A stretch of DNA of 64,000 nucleotides, taken from Bacillota bacterium (GTDB lineage: Bacteria; Bacillota; UBA5301; JAMCQP01). The notes beneath the pieces are model-generated. The model made no database searches. It was given only the letters and a program-made list of their open reading frames with translations, and was not told the origin of the DNA. Of this stretch, positions 8,925-17,576 are shown one piece after another (the stretch's first letter is position 1; every line of letters starts with the position of its first letter). The DNA is taken from assembly GCA_023381695.1 (NCBI GenBank), contig JAMCQP010000083.1:69165-133164 (forward strand). The letters run 5' to 3'. The position numbers and the translations under genes were made by a program.

Positions 8925-10007
8925 GTGGGAACCGTGAGTAGGACGTTTGACAAGAGAAGGGGCCTGATCACCTCAGGTGTCGTGATCTTTCTGTTGATAA
9001 GCCTGGTCGCGGTGACGTCGAGGGATAGACCGCAGGCCACCTGGATCGAGCGCATGGTCCGGGATGCACTGGTGCCTTTGCAGAGCGTTTTGAGCAACAC
9101 TACTTACGGCATAGCCAAGAACCTGGCGATGTTCCGGGAACTGGGGCGCCTGCGCGCGGAAAACCAGGCGTTGCGCGCCGAGGTCTCGCGGCTGCAAACC
9201 GCCAACAGCCACATGGAGGAGTACCGCCGGGAGAACCAGCGCTGGAAGCTGCTTTTAGACTTCCGCGAGGAGTCCATACACAAACTTCTGGCGGCTCAGG
9301 TGGTGGCCAGGGATACCTCCAACTGGTTCAGCACCCTGGTGATCAATAGAGGCGCGACCGACGGCGTCAAAAAAGGGATGCCGGTGATCAGCGACGAAGG
9401 GGTGGTGGGCCAGATTCGCCAGGTTAACCCGCGTTCATCGGTGGTCCTTTTGATTTTGGACTCCAAAAGCGCCGTCGGCGGCCAGATCCAGGAATCAAGG
9501 GATTTTGTCCTGGTGGAGGGCTCCGCCGACCGCCTGGGAAATGGCGAGGTCAAGCCCCTTGGGCCGCATATCAAGCTGCGCAAGGGTGATCATGTGGTTA
9601 CCTCGGGGTTGGGGGAGTTCTTTCCCAAGGGATTGCCCCTTGGGCGTATCGAGCAGGTGACCATGGGGAGATTCGGGCTCTCCGCCAAGGGTACTTTAAC
9701 CCCGGCCGTGAATTTTGCGCGGCTGGAGGAAGTTTTTGTGATCACCAGGGCTTCCGCGCTGCTTGATGAGGGGACCTACCCGGCTTACTCTGGAAACCGT
9801 CAACCGAAGGATCAACCGCGGGGGAAGAGCCTTCCGGGCAAGAAGAGCGCGCCCGCTGCCTCGGGGCAGACCGCTCCGGCCGGCCCAACCCCGCAGGCCA
9901 GCCCAACCCCGCAGGCCGGCCCAACCCCGCAGGCCGGCAACAATCCTCCTGCGGGCCAACAACCGGTGGAACAGCCGGCTCCCGGTAATGGAGGGGGCAA
10001 TAACTAG
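8925..10007 (+). CDS. mreC: Rod shape-determining protein MreC with Pro/Gln-rich tail
   Basis: 360 aa; N-terminal TM, coiled coil, 'VINRGATDGVKKGMPVISDEGVVGQI'; between mreB and mreD. Confidence 0.93.
   Translation: MGTVSRTFDKRRGLITSGVVIFLLISLVAVTSRDRPQATWIERMVRDALVPLQSVLSNTTYGIAKNLAMFRELGRLRAENQALRAEVSRLQTANSHMEEYRRENQRWKLLLDFREESIHKLLAAQVVARDTSNWFSTLVINRGATDGVKKGMPVISDEGVVGQIRQVNPRSSVVLLILDSKSAVGGQIQESRDFVLVEGSADRLGNGEVKPLGPHIKLRKGDHVVTSGLGEFFPKGLPLGRIEQVTMGRFGLSAKGTLTPAVNFARLEEVFVITRASALLDEGTYPAYSGNRQPKDQPRGKSLPGKKSAPAASGQTAPAGPTPQASPTPQAGPTPQAGNNPPAGQQPVEQPAPGNGGGNN
9883..9936 (+). repeat. Three tandem 18-nt units encoding GPTPQA/SPTPQA/GPTPQA in the MreC tail
   Basis: GCCCAACCCCGCAGGCC(A/G) + 1 repeated at 9883, 9901, 9919 (unit 18 nt). 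Confidence 0.9.
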
Positions 10008-10523
10008 ATGCATCTTGTGGTCATCGGGCTGGTATTGTTTATAAGTGTGATACTTCAGGCCACGGTATTGCCGCACCTGCAGATCTTCGGCATCAAGCCG
10101 GATCTGGTCTCGTTGGTGGTGGTGGCCTTCGCTCTTTTTCGCGGCCGGTACCAGGGCGCGGCGGTGGGAATCAGCGGGGGATTGATGATTGACTTCTTAC
10201 GGGGGGACTTTTTGGGACTTTCGGCCTTGTCCAAAGGGATCGTGGGGTTTCTGCTGGGAACCATGGAGGAACGGGTCTTCAACGATGATTTCATTATACC
10301 GGTGGTAACCGCCTTTGCAGGCACTTTGGCCGATCAGTTGCTTTTTTTGATCCTGGGCGACGCTTTTGGGCTGGATTATCCCGTCTGGCCGGGGATCTTT
10401 GCAATTGCCCTCCCAACTGCGCTTTACACCGCGATGCTGATGCCGCTCTTCTATAACAGGCTTTATGGATTGAACCGCCGCCTGATCAAAGTGAGCTGGG
10501 AGGTAAGGCGAAAGCTATTCTAA
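10008..10523 (+). CDS. mreD: Rod shape-determining protein MreD
   Basis: 171 aa hydrophobic; 'KPDLVSLVVVAFALFRGRYQGAAVGISGGLMIDFL'; mreBCD synteny. Confidence 0.9.
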   Translation: MHLVVIGLVLFISVILQATVLPHLQIFGIKPDLVSLVVVAFALFRGRYQGAAVGISGGLMIDFLRGDFLGLSALSKGIVGFLLGTMEERVFNDDFIIPVVTAFAGTLADQLLFLILGDAFGLDYPVWPGIFAIALPTALYTAMLMPLFYNRLYGLNRRLIKVSWEVRRKLF

Positions 10524-10526
10524 GGG

Positions 10527-12635
10527 GTGACCCGGATGACCGCCAGGGAACTGGAGCAGCGGCTGCGATTTTTGTCATACTTTGTGATCGTGGTCTTCAC
10601 GGCGCTCTTTTTCAGGCTGTGGTATCTCCAGATCATGCAGGGCGCGATCTTCGCCGAACGTGCCATGACTAACAGCATGCGCAGGGTGGTCATTACCGCC
10701 CCGCGCGGGATCTTCTACGACCGGAACGGCAAGCGGCTGGTGGACAGCAGGCTGGCCTTTACGGTTTCGGTGATCCCCAGGGAGTTGCCCGGGGATCCGC
10801 GGGAGACCTACCGCAAGCTCGGCCGCATCCTGGGGATGGATCCGCGGGAGATCGAGATGGCGGTCGCCAACCCGAACAACATGCCCTACTACCCCGTCCG
10901 GCTGAAACGGGACGTGGACGCCAGAACGGTCACCCTGGTGGAGGAGAACCGCCTGGATCTCCCGGGGGTAATCGTGGAGGAGCTGCCGGTGCGGGATTAC
11001 CTTTACGGGCATTACGCCGCGCACCTGTTCGGGTATCTGGGCAACATCAGCGAGAAGGAATACAATTATTACAAGGACTACGGCTACCTGGCCTCGGACG
11101 TGATCGGCAAGATGGGGCTGGAGCGCGATTACGAACAGTATCTGCGCGGGGTGGACGGCGGCCAGCAGGTGGAGGTCAACAAGGTCAACCGCCCGATCCG
11201 GGTCCTGGGCGAAGTGGAGCCGATTCCGGGGAACAACCTGGTTCTGACGCTGGACAGCCACATCCAGCAGGTGGCGGAGGAAGCTTTAGACCAACAACTC
11301 ACCTGGATCCGCCAGAATACCGGCTATAAAAATGCCAGGGCCGCCGCGGTGATCGCCTTAAACCCCAAGACCGGCGAAATTTTGGCCATGGCCAGCCGGC
11401 CGGATTTCGACCCCAACCGCTTCGTCGGCGGGGTTCCGGCGGAATACTGGGGGGAACTCTCCAAAGACCCCTTCCATCCTTTTACCAACCGGGTGACCCA
11501 GGCGGCGCTTCCTCCGGGTTCCACGTTCAAGGCGGTAACCGGGATTGCAGCCCTGGAAGAGGGCAAGGCCACCCCCAGCGATTATTTTTATGATCTGAAC
11601 GGGCGTGATCCGGTTTACCCGCAGAAGACCGACTGGGGCCTGGCTGAGGGCATTTTCCACGGCAAGCAGACGATGGTCGAGGGGTTGCAGAACTCCTGCA
11701 ACATCGTCTTTTATGAGCTGGGCCGGAGGGTGGGGATCAACCGGCTGGCGTACTGGGCCAGGGAGTTGGGATTGGGCCAGCCTACGGGCCTCCAGCTTTC
11801 GCCCACCGAACGGTACGGCACCGTCCCGGATGAGGAATGGAAGAGGAAGCATTTCAGCCGCCCCGACGACAAGGTCTGGTATCCCATCGAGACCCTGGAT
11901 GTGGCCATCGGCCAGGGGGCTCTGGAGGTTACCCCGCTTCAGCTGGCCAATTTATACGCCGAGATTGCCAATGGCGGAACGGCTTACCGGCCTTTTGTGG
12001 TAAAGGAGATCGCCTCCAGGGATGGCCGGGTGATCAAGAGGTTCAGGCCGGAGGTTCTCCGGCGGGTGAGATTAAAACCCCAGACCGTGGCCACCATCAA
12101 AGAAGGGCTGACCAAGGTGGTGGGGGAGGGTACCGCCGCTTACGCCTTTCAGGGGTTCCCGATTCCGGTGGCCGGGAAGACCGGCACGGCTGAAATCGCC
12201 CGGGGAGTCCGCGATGTACATGCCTGGTTCGTCGCCTTCGCGCCGGTTGATGACCCGCAGATTGTGGTGGTAACCATGGTGGAGCGGGGCGGCCATGGCG
12301 GCTCTTCGGCGGCCCCCGTGGCGCGCAAGGTGATGGAGGCGTTCTTCGGTCTGGATAAACTGGATAAACCCAAAGAGGTTCCTAAGGAGAAGCAAGTCAA
12401 GAGCCCGCCGGCAAATCCCCCCGCGGACGCGCCCAATCAAACCCAGGCGACGCCGTCCCAGGCGGCTCCCGCCACGCCATCTCCGGCGCCGACCGTGGGA
12501 TCCCCTCCGGCGCCGCCCCAGACGCTCCCGGCAGTTCCTTCCGCGCCCAGCCCCGGAACAAACGCCGGACAGCCTTCCGCTGGCGGAGGGAATAGTTCGA
12601 CAGAGCCAGAAAAGCCCGCGCCCGCCAACCCATAG
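10527..12635 (+). CDS. mrdA: Penicillin-binding protein 2
   Basis: 702 aa; transpeptidase SxxK 'PPGSTFKAV', SxN 'SCN' in 'LQNSCNIVF', KTG 'AGKTGTAE'; P/A-rich C-terminal tail. Confidence 0.93.
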   Translation: MTRMTARELEQRLRFLSYFVIVVFTALFFRLWYLQIMQGAIFAERAMTNSMRRVVITAPRGIFYDRNGKRLVDSRLAFTVSVIPRELPGDPRETYRKLGRILGMDPREIEMAVANPNNMPYYPVRLKRDVDARTVTLVEENRLDLPGVIVEELPVRDYLYGHYAAHLFGYLGNISEKEYNYYKDYGYLASDVIGKMGLERDYEQYLRGVDGGQQVEVNKVNRPIRVLGEVEPIPGNNLVLTLDSHIQQVAEEALDQQLTWIRQNTGYKNARAAAVIALNPKTGEILAMASRPDFDPNRFVGGVPAEYWGELSKDPFHPFTNRVTQAALPPGSTFKAVTGIAALEEGKATPSDYFYDLNGRDPVYPQKTDWGLAEGIFHGKQTMVEGLQNSCNIVFYELGRRVGINRLAYWARELGLGQPTGLQLSPTERYGTVPDEEWKRKHFSRPDDKVWYPIETLDVAIGQGALEVTPLQLANLYAEIANGGTAYRPFVVKEIASRDGRVIKRFRPEVLRRVRLKPQTVATIKEGLTKVVGEGTAAYAFQGFPIPVAGKTGTAEIARGVRDVHAWFVAFAPVDDPQIVVVTMVERGGHGGSSAAPVARKVMEAFFGLDKLDKPKEVPKEKQVKSPPANPPADAPNQTQATPSQAAPATPSPAPTVGSPPAPPQTLPAVPSAPSPGTNAGQPSAGGGNSSTEPEKPAPANP

Positions 12636-12714
12636 GGTAAATTTGGCATTTCACCAGAAGGAATCCACAGTTCCGTGGCGAAGTAAATGAGCAGCATCCG
12701 GGAAGAGGCTGAAT

Positions 12715-13410
12715 ATGGGGGAAGTTGGAATGCCGCGGGAGTTGGTTGTCTTCAAGGGGTCAAGACAAGGCTTGAAGGTGCTGCTTGACCCGGAAGCGGA
12801 GTTTTCTGCGGTGGCGGGTGAACTCCGGCGGAAACTCACCCGCTCGGACGGCTTTTTTGCAGGCGCGTCCGTCAGGATATCGACCGGTGGGCGCGAGTTG
12901 CCGCCGGAACAGATAGGCGAGCTGGCCCGGATCGTGAAAGAAGAGTTTGGGCTGAAACTTTCGGCGATAGAGCAGTTGAACGAGGATCTGGCCTGGGAGC
13001 CCTCCGAAAATGAAGGGCAGGCAAGCGGCGCCGCTTCCCGCCTGGTGGATCAGGGCGGCTTTGACTCCCGGATGATGGATCGGGCCACCTTGATGGTGAA
13101 ACGGACCTTGCGCTCCGGCCAAAGCGTCAGGTACAACGGAAATGTGGTGGTGCTGGGGGATGCCAACCCCGGCTCGGAGATCATCGCCAGCGGTGACATC
13201 ATTGTCATGGGCAGCCTCAGGGGGGTTGCCCACGCAGGCGCGACGGGGGATAGACAGGCAATGGTGGCGGCCTTCCGCCTCTTGCCCACCCAGCTCCGAA
13301 TCGCGCATTTTATCGCCCGGGCTCCCGATGAAAAGCAGCCACTGCCCAATGTCCCGGAGATTGCGCGGATCAAGGACGACCTTGTGGTGGTAGAGGAGTA
13401 CGTATCTTAA
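12715..13410 (+). CDS. minC: Septum site-determining protein MinC
   Basis: C-terminal 'GDANPGSEIIASGDIIVMGSLRGVAHAGA'; followed by minD-minE. Confidence 0.93.
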   Translation: MGEVGMPRELVVFKGSRQGLKVLLDPEAEFSAVAGELRRKLTRSDGFFAGASVRISTGGRELPPEQIGELARIVKEEFGLKLSAIEQLNEDLAWEPSENEGQASGAASRLVDQGGFDSRMMDRATLMVKRTLRSGQSVRYNGNVVVLGDANPGSEIIASGDIIVMGSLRGVAHAGATGDRQAMVAAFRLLPTQLRIAHFIARAPDEKQPLPNVPEIARIKDDLVVVEEYVS

Positions 13411-13439
13411 ATCGGCAGGGCGCAGGGGGAGGAGTTTCC

Positions 13440-14243
13440 ATGGCGGGGAAAGTGATAGTGATTACCTCTGGTAAAGGCGGGGTGGGCAAAACCACAACCA
13501 CCGCCAACCTGGGGACCGGCCTGGCGGCGCTGGGCCGCAAGGTGGCGCTCTTGGACGCGGATATTGGGTTGCGTAACCTTGACGTGGTCATGGGTCTGGA
13601 GAACCGGATCGTTTATGACATCGTGGATGTGGCGGAGGGAAACTGCCGTCTGCGCCAGGCTCTGATCAAGGACAAGAGGTATGAACATCTGTTTTTGCTG
13701 CCCGCGGCGCAGACGCGGGACAAGAACGCGGTGACGCCGGAACAGATGAAGAATATTTGCGATGAGCTCCGGAAAGAATTCGACTACATCCTGATCGATT
13801 CGCCCGCCGGTATTGAACAGGGATTTAAAAATGCGATTGCCGGCGCCGATTCAGCGATCATTGTCACCACCCCGGAGGTTTCCGCGGTGCGGGATGCGGA
13901 CAGGATTATCGGACTTCTGGAAGCGGCTGAGCTACGGGACCCCAAACTGATTTTGAACCGTCTCCGGCCGGATATGGTGAAGAAAGGCGACATGATGGAT
14001 ATCGATGATGTGATCGAGATCCTGGCCATCTCGCTCATCGGGGTGGTGCCGGAGGACGAGAATATCATCATCTTCACCAACCGGGGCGAACCCGTGGTGC
14101 TGGATCAAAACTCGCCGGCGGGACAGGCTTATCGTAACATAGTGCGGCGGCTGGAGGGGGAAGAGGTCCCGTTGATGAGCTTTCAGGGTTCCAGCAGCTT
14201 TCTGTCGCTATTCAAACGCCTGGTGGGAATAGGAGGGCGTTGA
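13440..14243 (+). CDS. minD: Septum site-determining ATPase MinD
   Basis: 'ITSGKGGVGKTTTTANLGTGLA' deviant Walker A; C-terminal amphipathic 'LSLFKRLVGIGGR'. Confidence 0.97.
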   Translation: MAGKVIVITSGKGGVGKTTTTANLGTGLAALGRKVALLDADIGLRNLDVVMGLENRIVYDIVDVAEGNCRLRQALIKDKRYEHLFLLPAAQTRDKNAVTPEQMKNICDELRKEFDYILIDSPAGIEQGFKNAIAGADSAIIVTTPEVSAVRDADRIIGLLEAAELRDPKLILNRLRPDMVKKGDMMDIDDVIEILAISLIGVVPEDENIIIFTNRGEPVVLDQNSPAGQAYRNIVRRLEGEEVPLMSFQGSSSFLSLFKRLVGIGGR

Positions 14244-14244
14244 G

Positions 14245-14547
14245 ATGAACGGGGTCAATCTGATGGATCTCCTGTCACAGATCTTTGGCAAGGATCCCGA
14301 GATGAAGAGCAAGGATACCGCCAAAGAACGTCTACGGCTGGTGCTGGTTCATGACCGGACCAGCATCTCTCCCCAACTTCTGGAGACCCTCCGGGAAGAG
14401 TTAATCGCCGGGATCTCCAAATACCTGGAGATCGACGAGGGAGGCCTGGAGGTCAACCTGGACCGCAATGAACGCGCAGTGGCCCTGGTGGCCAGTATCC
14501 CGATCCGGAAGATGAAACGCCCCTTCGACGTTGCCGTCGAACGATGA
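14245..14547 (+). CDS. minE: Cell division topological specificity factor MinE
   Basis: 100 aa; 'KDTAKERLRLVLVHDRTSISPQLLETLREELI'. Confidence 0.93.
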   Translation: MNGVNLMDLLSQIFGKDPEMKSKDTAKERLRLVLVHDRTSISPQLLETLREELIAGISKYLEIDEGGLEVNLDRNERAVALVASIPIRKMKRPFDVAVER

Positions 14548-14551
14548 TCAT

Positions 14552-14568
14552 GGTGCCCTTCGGGCACC
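14552..14568 (+). terminator. Weak terminator-like hairpin between minE and rodA
   Basis: GGTGCCC-TTC-GGGCACC followed by TTCCTTAT; T-tract interrupted. Confidence 0.4.
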
Positions 14569-14620
14569 TTCCTTATATGTGCGACAATGGATGATCCATG
14601 CAATAAAGGATGCGGTTGCC

Positions 14621-15736
14621 ATGATCGATAAGCGCCTTGTAAAAAATCTGGATCTGCCTTTACTGGGGGTGGTTCTGGGGATCACCGCCTTCGGCATTCT
14701 GGCGGTGTACAGCGCCACCCATGCCTCCATGGTTGAAAACGGCGGCAACCCCTATTATTTTGCCACCAAACAGGCCGTCGGGGCGGCGGTGGGGCTGGTG
14801 GCCATGGCGTTTGTCATCAATTTCGATTACCGGGGCCTGGATAAGTTCACCCCGTACATCTATGTGGGGAATCTGATCCTCCTCGGGGTGACACTGGTGA
14901 TGGGCAAGGTGGTCTCCGGGGCGCAGAGCTGGCTGGCGCTGGGGCCGTTGAGTTCTTTCCAGCCTTCCGAGATCGCCAAGATCGCCATTGTGATCACCCT
15001 GGCCAAGCATCTCGAGGCCAAACGCGATCTCCAGAAGTTGAAAGGACTGGCGTCGCCGTTTGTTCATGTGGGGGTTCCCATGGCGCTGATTCTTTTGCAG
15101 CCAGATCTCGGGACGGCGATGGTCTTTGTGGGGATTCTCTTCGGGATGCTTTTGATCGCCGGGGCCCGACCGAGGCATTTGCTGGGGATCATTTTTCTTT
15201 TTGCGGCGCTCTCTCCCCTGGTCTACTTCTTTGTCTTAAAGGACTACCAGCAGGCCAGGATCATGACCTTTTTCAATCCCTATGCGGATAGCAGGGGCAG
15301 CGGCTATAACGTCATTCAGGCGATGATTGCCGTGGGATCCGGCCGTTTTTTTGGCAAGGGGCTCTTTTCGGGCACCCAGACCCAGTTGAACTTCGTGCCG
15401 GAACATCATACCGACTTCATCTTTTCGGTGGTTGGCGAGGAATTGGGGTTTGTGGGCAGCATCCTCCTTTTAAGCGGCTATTTCTTCATCATCTGGCGGG
15501 GGATCAGGACGGTCTCCCATGCGCGGGAAAATTTTGGAACGCTTCTGGCCACCGGGATCATCTCCATGATGCTCTTTCACATCCTGATCAATATTGGGAT
15601 GAACGTGGGGATCATGCCGGTGACCGGAATTCCGCTGCCGTTTATGAGCTTCGGCAGCAGCTCCCTGGTGACCAATCTGATCGGGATCGGTTTCCTGCTG
15701 AATATCTATATGCGACGGCAAAAGATCTTGTTTTAG
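14621..15736 (+). CDS. rodA: Rod shape-determining glycosyltransferase RodA (FtsW/RodA/SpoVE)
   Basis: ORF 14531-15736; ATG 14621 likely; 'LQPDLGTAMVF', 'VPEHHTDFIFSVVGEELGF'. Confidence 0.93.
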   Translation: MIDKRLVKNLDLPLLGVVLGITAFGILAVYSATHASMVENGGNPYYFATKQAVGAAVGLVAMAFVINFDYRGLDKFTPYIYVGNLILLGVTLVMGKVVSGAQSWLALGPLSSFQPSEIAKIAIVITLAKHLEAKRDLQKLKGLASPFVHVGVPMALILLQPDLGTAMVFVGILFGMLLIAGARPRHLLGIIFLFAALSPLVYFFVLKDYQQARIMTFFNPYADSRGSGYNVIQAMIAVGSGRFFGKGLFSGTQTQLNFVPEHHTDFIFSVVGEELGFVGSILLLSGYFFIIWRGIRTVSHARENFGTLLATGIISMMLFHILINIGMNVGIMPVTGIPLPFMSFGSSSLVTNLIGIGFLLNIYMRRQKILF

Positions 15737-15748
15737 GAGCTAAGCCGT

Positions 15749-16186
15749 ATGGCCCTTGGAATTACTCGCAAAGCGGAATACGCCATTTCGTTGCTGGTAG
15801 ACCTTGCCTTGCACGAGGATGGGTTCACCCTGTCCAGGCAGATTGCCCAGCGGCAACGGATTCCATCCAATCTGTTGCCCCAGATTGCGGCCATTCTCGG
15901 CAAGAAGGGATGGGTGCACGGGATCAGGGGCGCGGGCGGCGGGCTGCGGTTGGCCGTGGATCCGGCCCGGATATCCGTGGAAGATGTGATTCAACTGATC
16001 GAGGGCCCCGTCGCGCTTAATAAATGCCTCGTGGACGAGGGCGGATGTGACAGGCAGCCTGAATGCCCTCTTCATGGCGTTTGGGCGAAAGCGCAATTAC
16101 GGATGCTGGAGGTGCTGGGAGGCACCACCATCCGGGACCTGGTGGACGCCAAGCTGGCCCTTCTGCCAAAAAAAGACCCGGAGTAG
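15749..16186 (+). CDS. Rrf2 family transcriptional regulator
   Basis: 'ITRKAEYAISLLVDLAL', 'RGAGGGLRLA'; three Cys (C-x6-C-x5-C) typical of Fe-S Rrf2 proteins. Confidence 0.92.
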   Translation: MALGITRKAEYAISLLVDLALHEDGFTLSRQIAQRQRIPSNLLPQIAAILGKKGWVHGIRGAGGGLRLAVDPARISVEDVIQLIEGPVALNKCLVDEGGCDRQPECPLHGVWAKAQLRMLEVLGGTTIRDLVDAKLALLPKKDPE

Positions 16187-16203
16187 AAACCAAAGTGGAT
16201 ACA

Positions 16204-16238
16204 AAACTTGCTGGCCAACCGGTCGGCAAGTTTTTTTT
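16204..16238 (+). terminator. Rho-independent terminator downstream of rrf2-family gene
   Basis: AAACTTGC...GCAAGTTT with TTTTTTTT tract. Confidence 0.85.
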
Positions 16239-16318
16239 ATTGCCCCGAAAGACATAGACTGTCCGCCGGTCCAATAGAATTACGGTGAGCAAACACTTCG
16301 GCACGGGAGGAAAACCCG

Positions 16319-16597
16319 GTGAGATGGGAACGCACCCTGAGAAAGACCTCTTTTTCCATCCTGATCTTTTTGGGCATCAATGCCTTGAGCTCCGTAAATC
16401 TGCCGTCGGCCAGGCTGGTGCGAAACTATGTTTCCTTTGCGCTCACCACAAAGTACGACTATTCCGCCATGCTCAAGCAGGCGCAAAACCTGGGCTCTTT
16501 TTCGGGCAGAGTGAACTGGAAGGACCTCTGGCAACGGATCCGCACCGGACGCAGTCCAAAAACGGAGGAACCGGCGGCCGGTCAACCCGGTGATTAG
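16319..16597 (+). CDS. Small membrane-anchored protein in the usual position of a SpoIVFA-like (M23) partner
   Basis: 92 aa GTG ORF with one N-terminal hydrophobic segment, directly upstream of spoIVFB-like gene; no M23 domain present. Confidence 0.55.
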   Translation: MRWERTLRKTSFSILIFLGINALSSVNLPSARLVRNYVSFALTTKYDYSAMLKQAQNLGSFSGRVNWKDLWQRIRTGRSPKTEEPAAGQPGD

Positions 16598-16640
16598 GGC
16601 TCCGCGGACAAAAGGGGGATGAGCAAGGGGCGAGGTCGGA

Positions 16641-17522
16641 ATGCGAATCGGCAAGATCTTCGGCGTGAGCATCGTGCTGAATCCCTTCTTTCTGCTGATG
16701 CTCTTCGGTTTCGGTGTTGCCGGACTTTTGCCCCAGGCGCTGATCCTTTTTGGAATTGTGCTGATCCACGAGGCTTCGCACCTGGCGGTTGCGAAGGGTT
16801 ACGGCCTTGCGGTGGCGGAGATCGAGCTCTTGCCGTTCGGCGGGGTGGCCCGGATCGAAGGGATGATCGAATTTGATCCGGCGGTGGAGCGGGCCGTGGC
16901 GCTTGCCGGCCCGCTGACGAACCTGTTTTTGGCCGGAATTTGCCTTATCCTGTTGAGGTACGCGGCATTACCCCGCGAGACCGCGCTCCAGCTCATCCAG
17001 AACAACCTTCTGATGGCCGGATTCAATTGCCTGCCCGCCTTGCCCCTGGACGGCGGCCGGGTCTACCGCGCCCATCTGGCGAAAAGGATCGGATACCGCC
17101 GGGCGACCGAGAGGGCGGCAAGCGTCGGGCAGATCCTGGCGGCGCTGTTTGCGGTTTTCGGCGCCGCCGGCCTTTATCTGGGATACCTGAACCTCACCCT
17201 GATCTTGCTGGCCTTTTTTGTTTTTTACGCGGCAAGGAAGGAGAAGAACCTTGCCGCTTACGCATTTATCCGCTATCTGGCGCAAAAAAAGGAGGAACTG
17301 CGGCGCAGCGGGGTATTGCCCACAGAGCAACTGGTGGCGGCCGCGGATCTCCCGGTCCGCGAGATCGTCAAATATTTCATCCCGAAGCGCTACCACCTCG
17401 TTTTGCTGACAGATCACAATTATGAGATCATCGGCCTGGTAACCGAAATCGAGATAATTAATGCATTATTTGATCGGGGCACGGCCACCACCCTGCGGGA
17501 TTTGACAAGCCATAAACCGTAG
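16641..17522 (+). CDS. SpoIVFB-like M50 family metalloprotease
   Basis: HExxH 'LIHEASHLAVA', 'NCLPALPLDGGRV', multiple TM segments. Confidence 0.9.
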   Translation: MRIGKIFGVSIVLNPFFLLMLFGFGVAGLLPQALILFGIVLIHEASHLAVAKGYGLAVAEIELLPFGGVARIEGMIEFDPAVERAVALAGPLTNLFLAGICLILLRYAALPRETALQLIQNNLLMAGFNCLPALPLDGGRVYRAHLAKRIGYRRATERAASVGQILAALFAVFGAAGLYLGYLNLTLILLAFFVFYAARKEKNLAAYAFIRYLAQKKEELRRSGVLPTEQLVAAADLPVREIVKYFIPKRYHLVLLTDHNYEIIGLVTEIEIINALFDRGTATTLRDLTSHKP

Positions 17523-17548
17523 CTGGCTTTGGCCAGGGTTGTTTTTTT
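17522..17548 (+). terminator. Terminator downstream of M50 protease gene
   Basis: CTGGC-TTTG-GCCAG stem followed by GGTTGTTTTTTT. Confidence 0.7.
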
Positions 17549-17567
17549 AAACAAGTAGGGGTATAAT
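17539..17567 (+). promoter_or_regulatory. SigA-type promoter upstream of radical SAM operon
   Basis: TTGTTT-N17-TATAAT, overlapping the upstream terminator T-tract. Confidence 0.65.
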
Positions 17568-17576
17568 TAGCAGAAG

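Noticed and set aside
9883-9936. Short repeats as a possible CRISPR array
   Set aside because: Contiguous 18-nt units without spacers, in frame within mreC; a coding tandem repeat.
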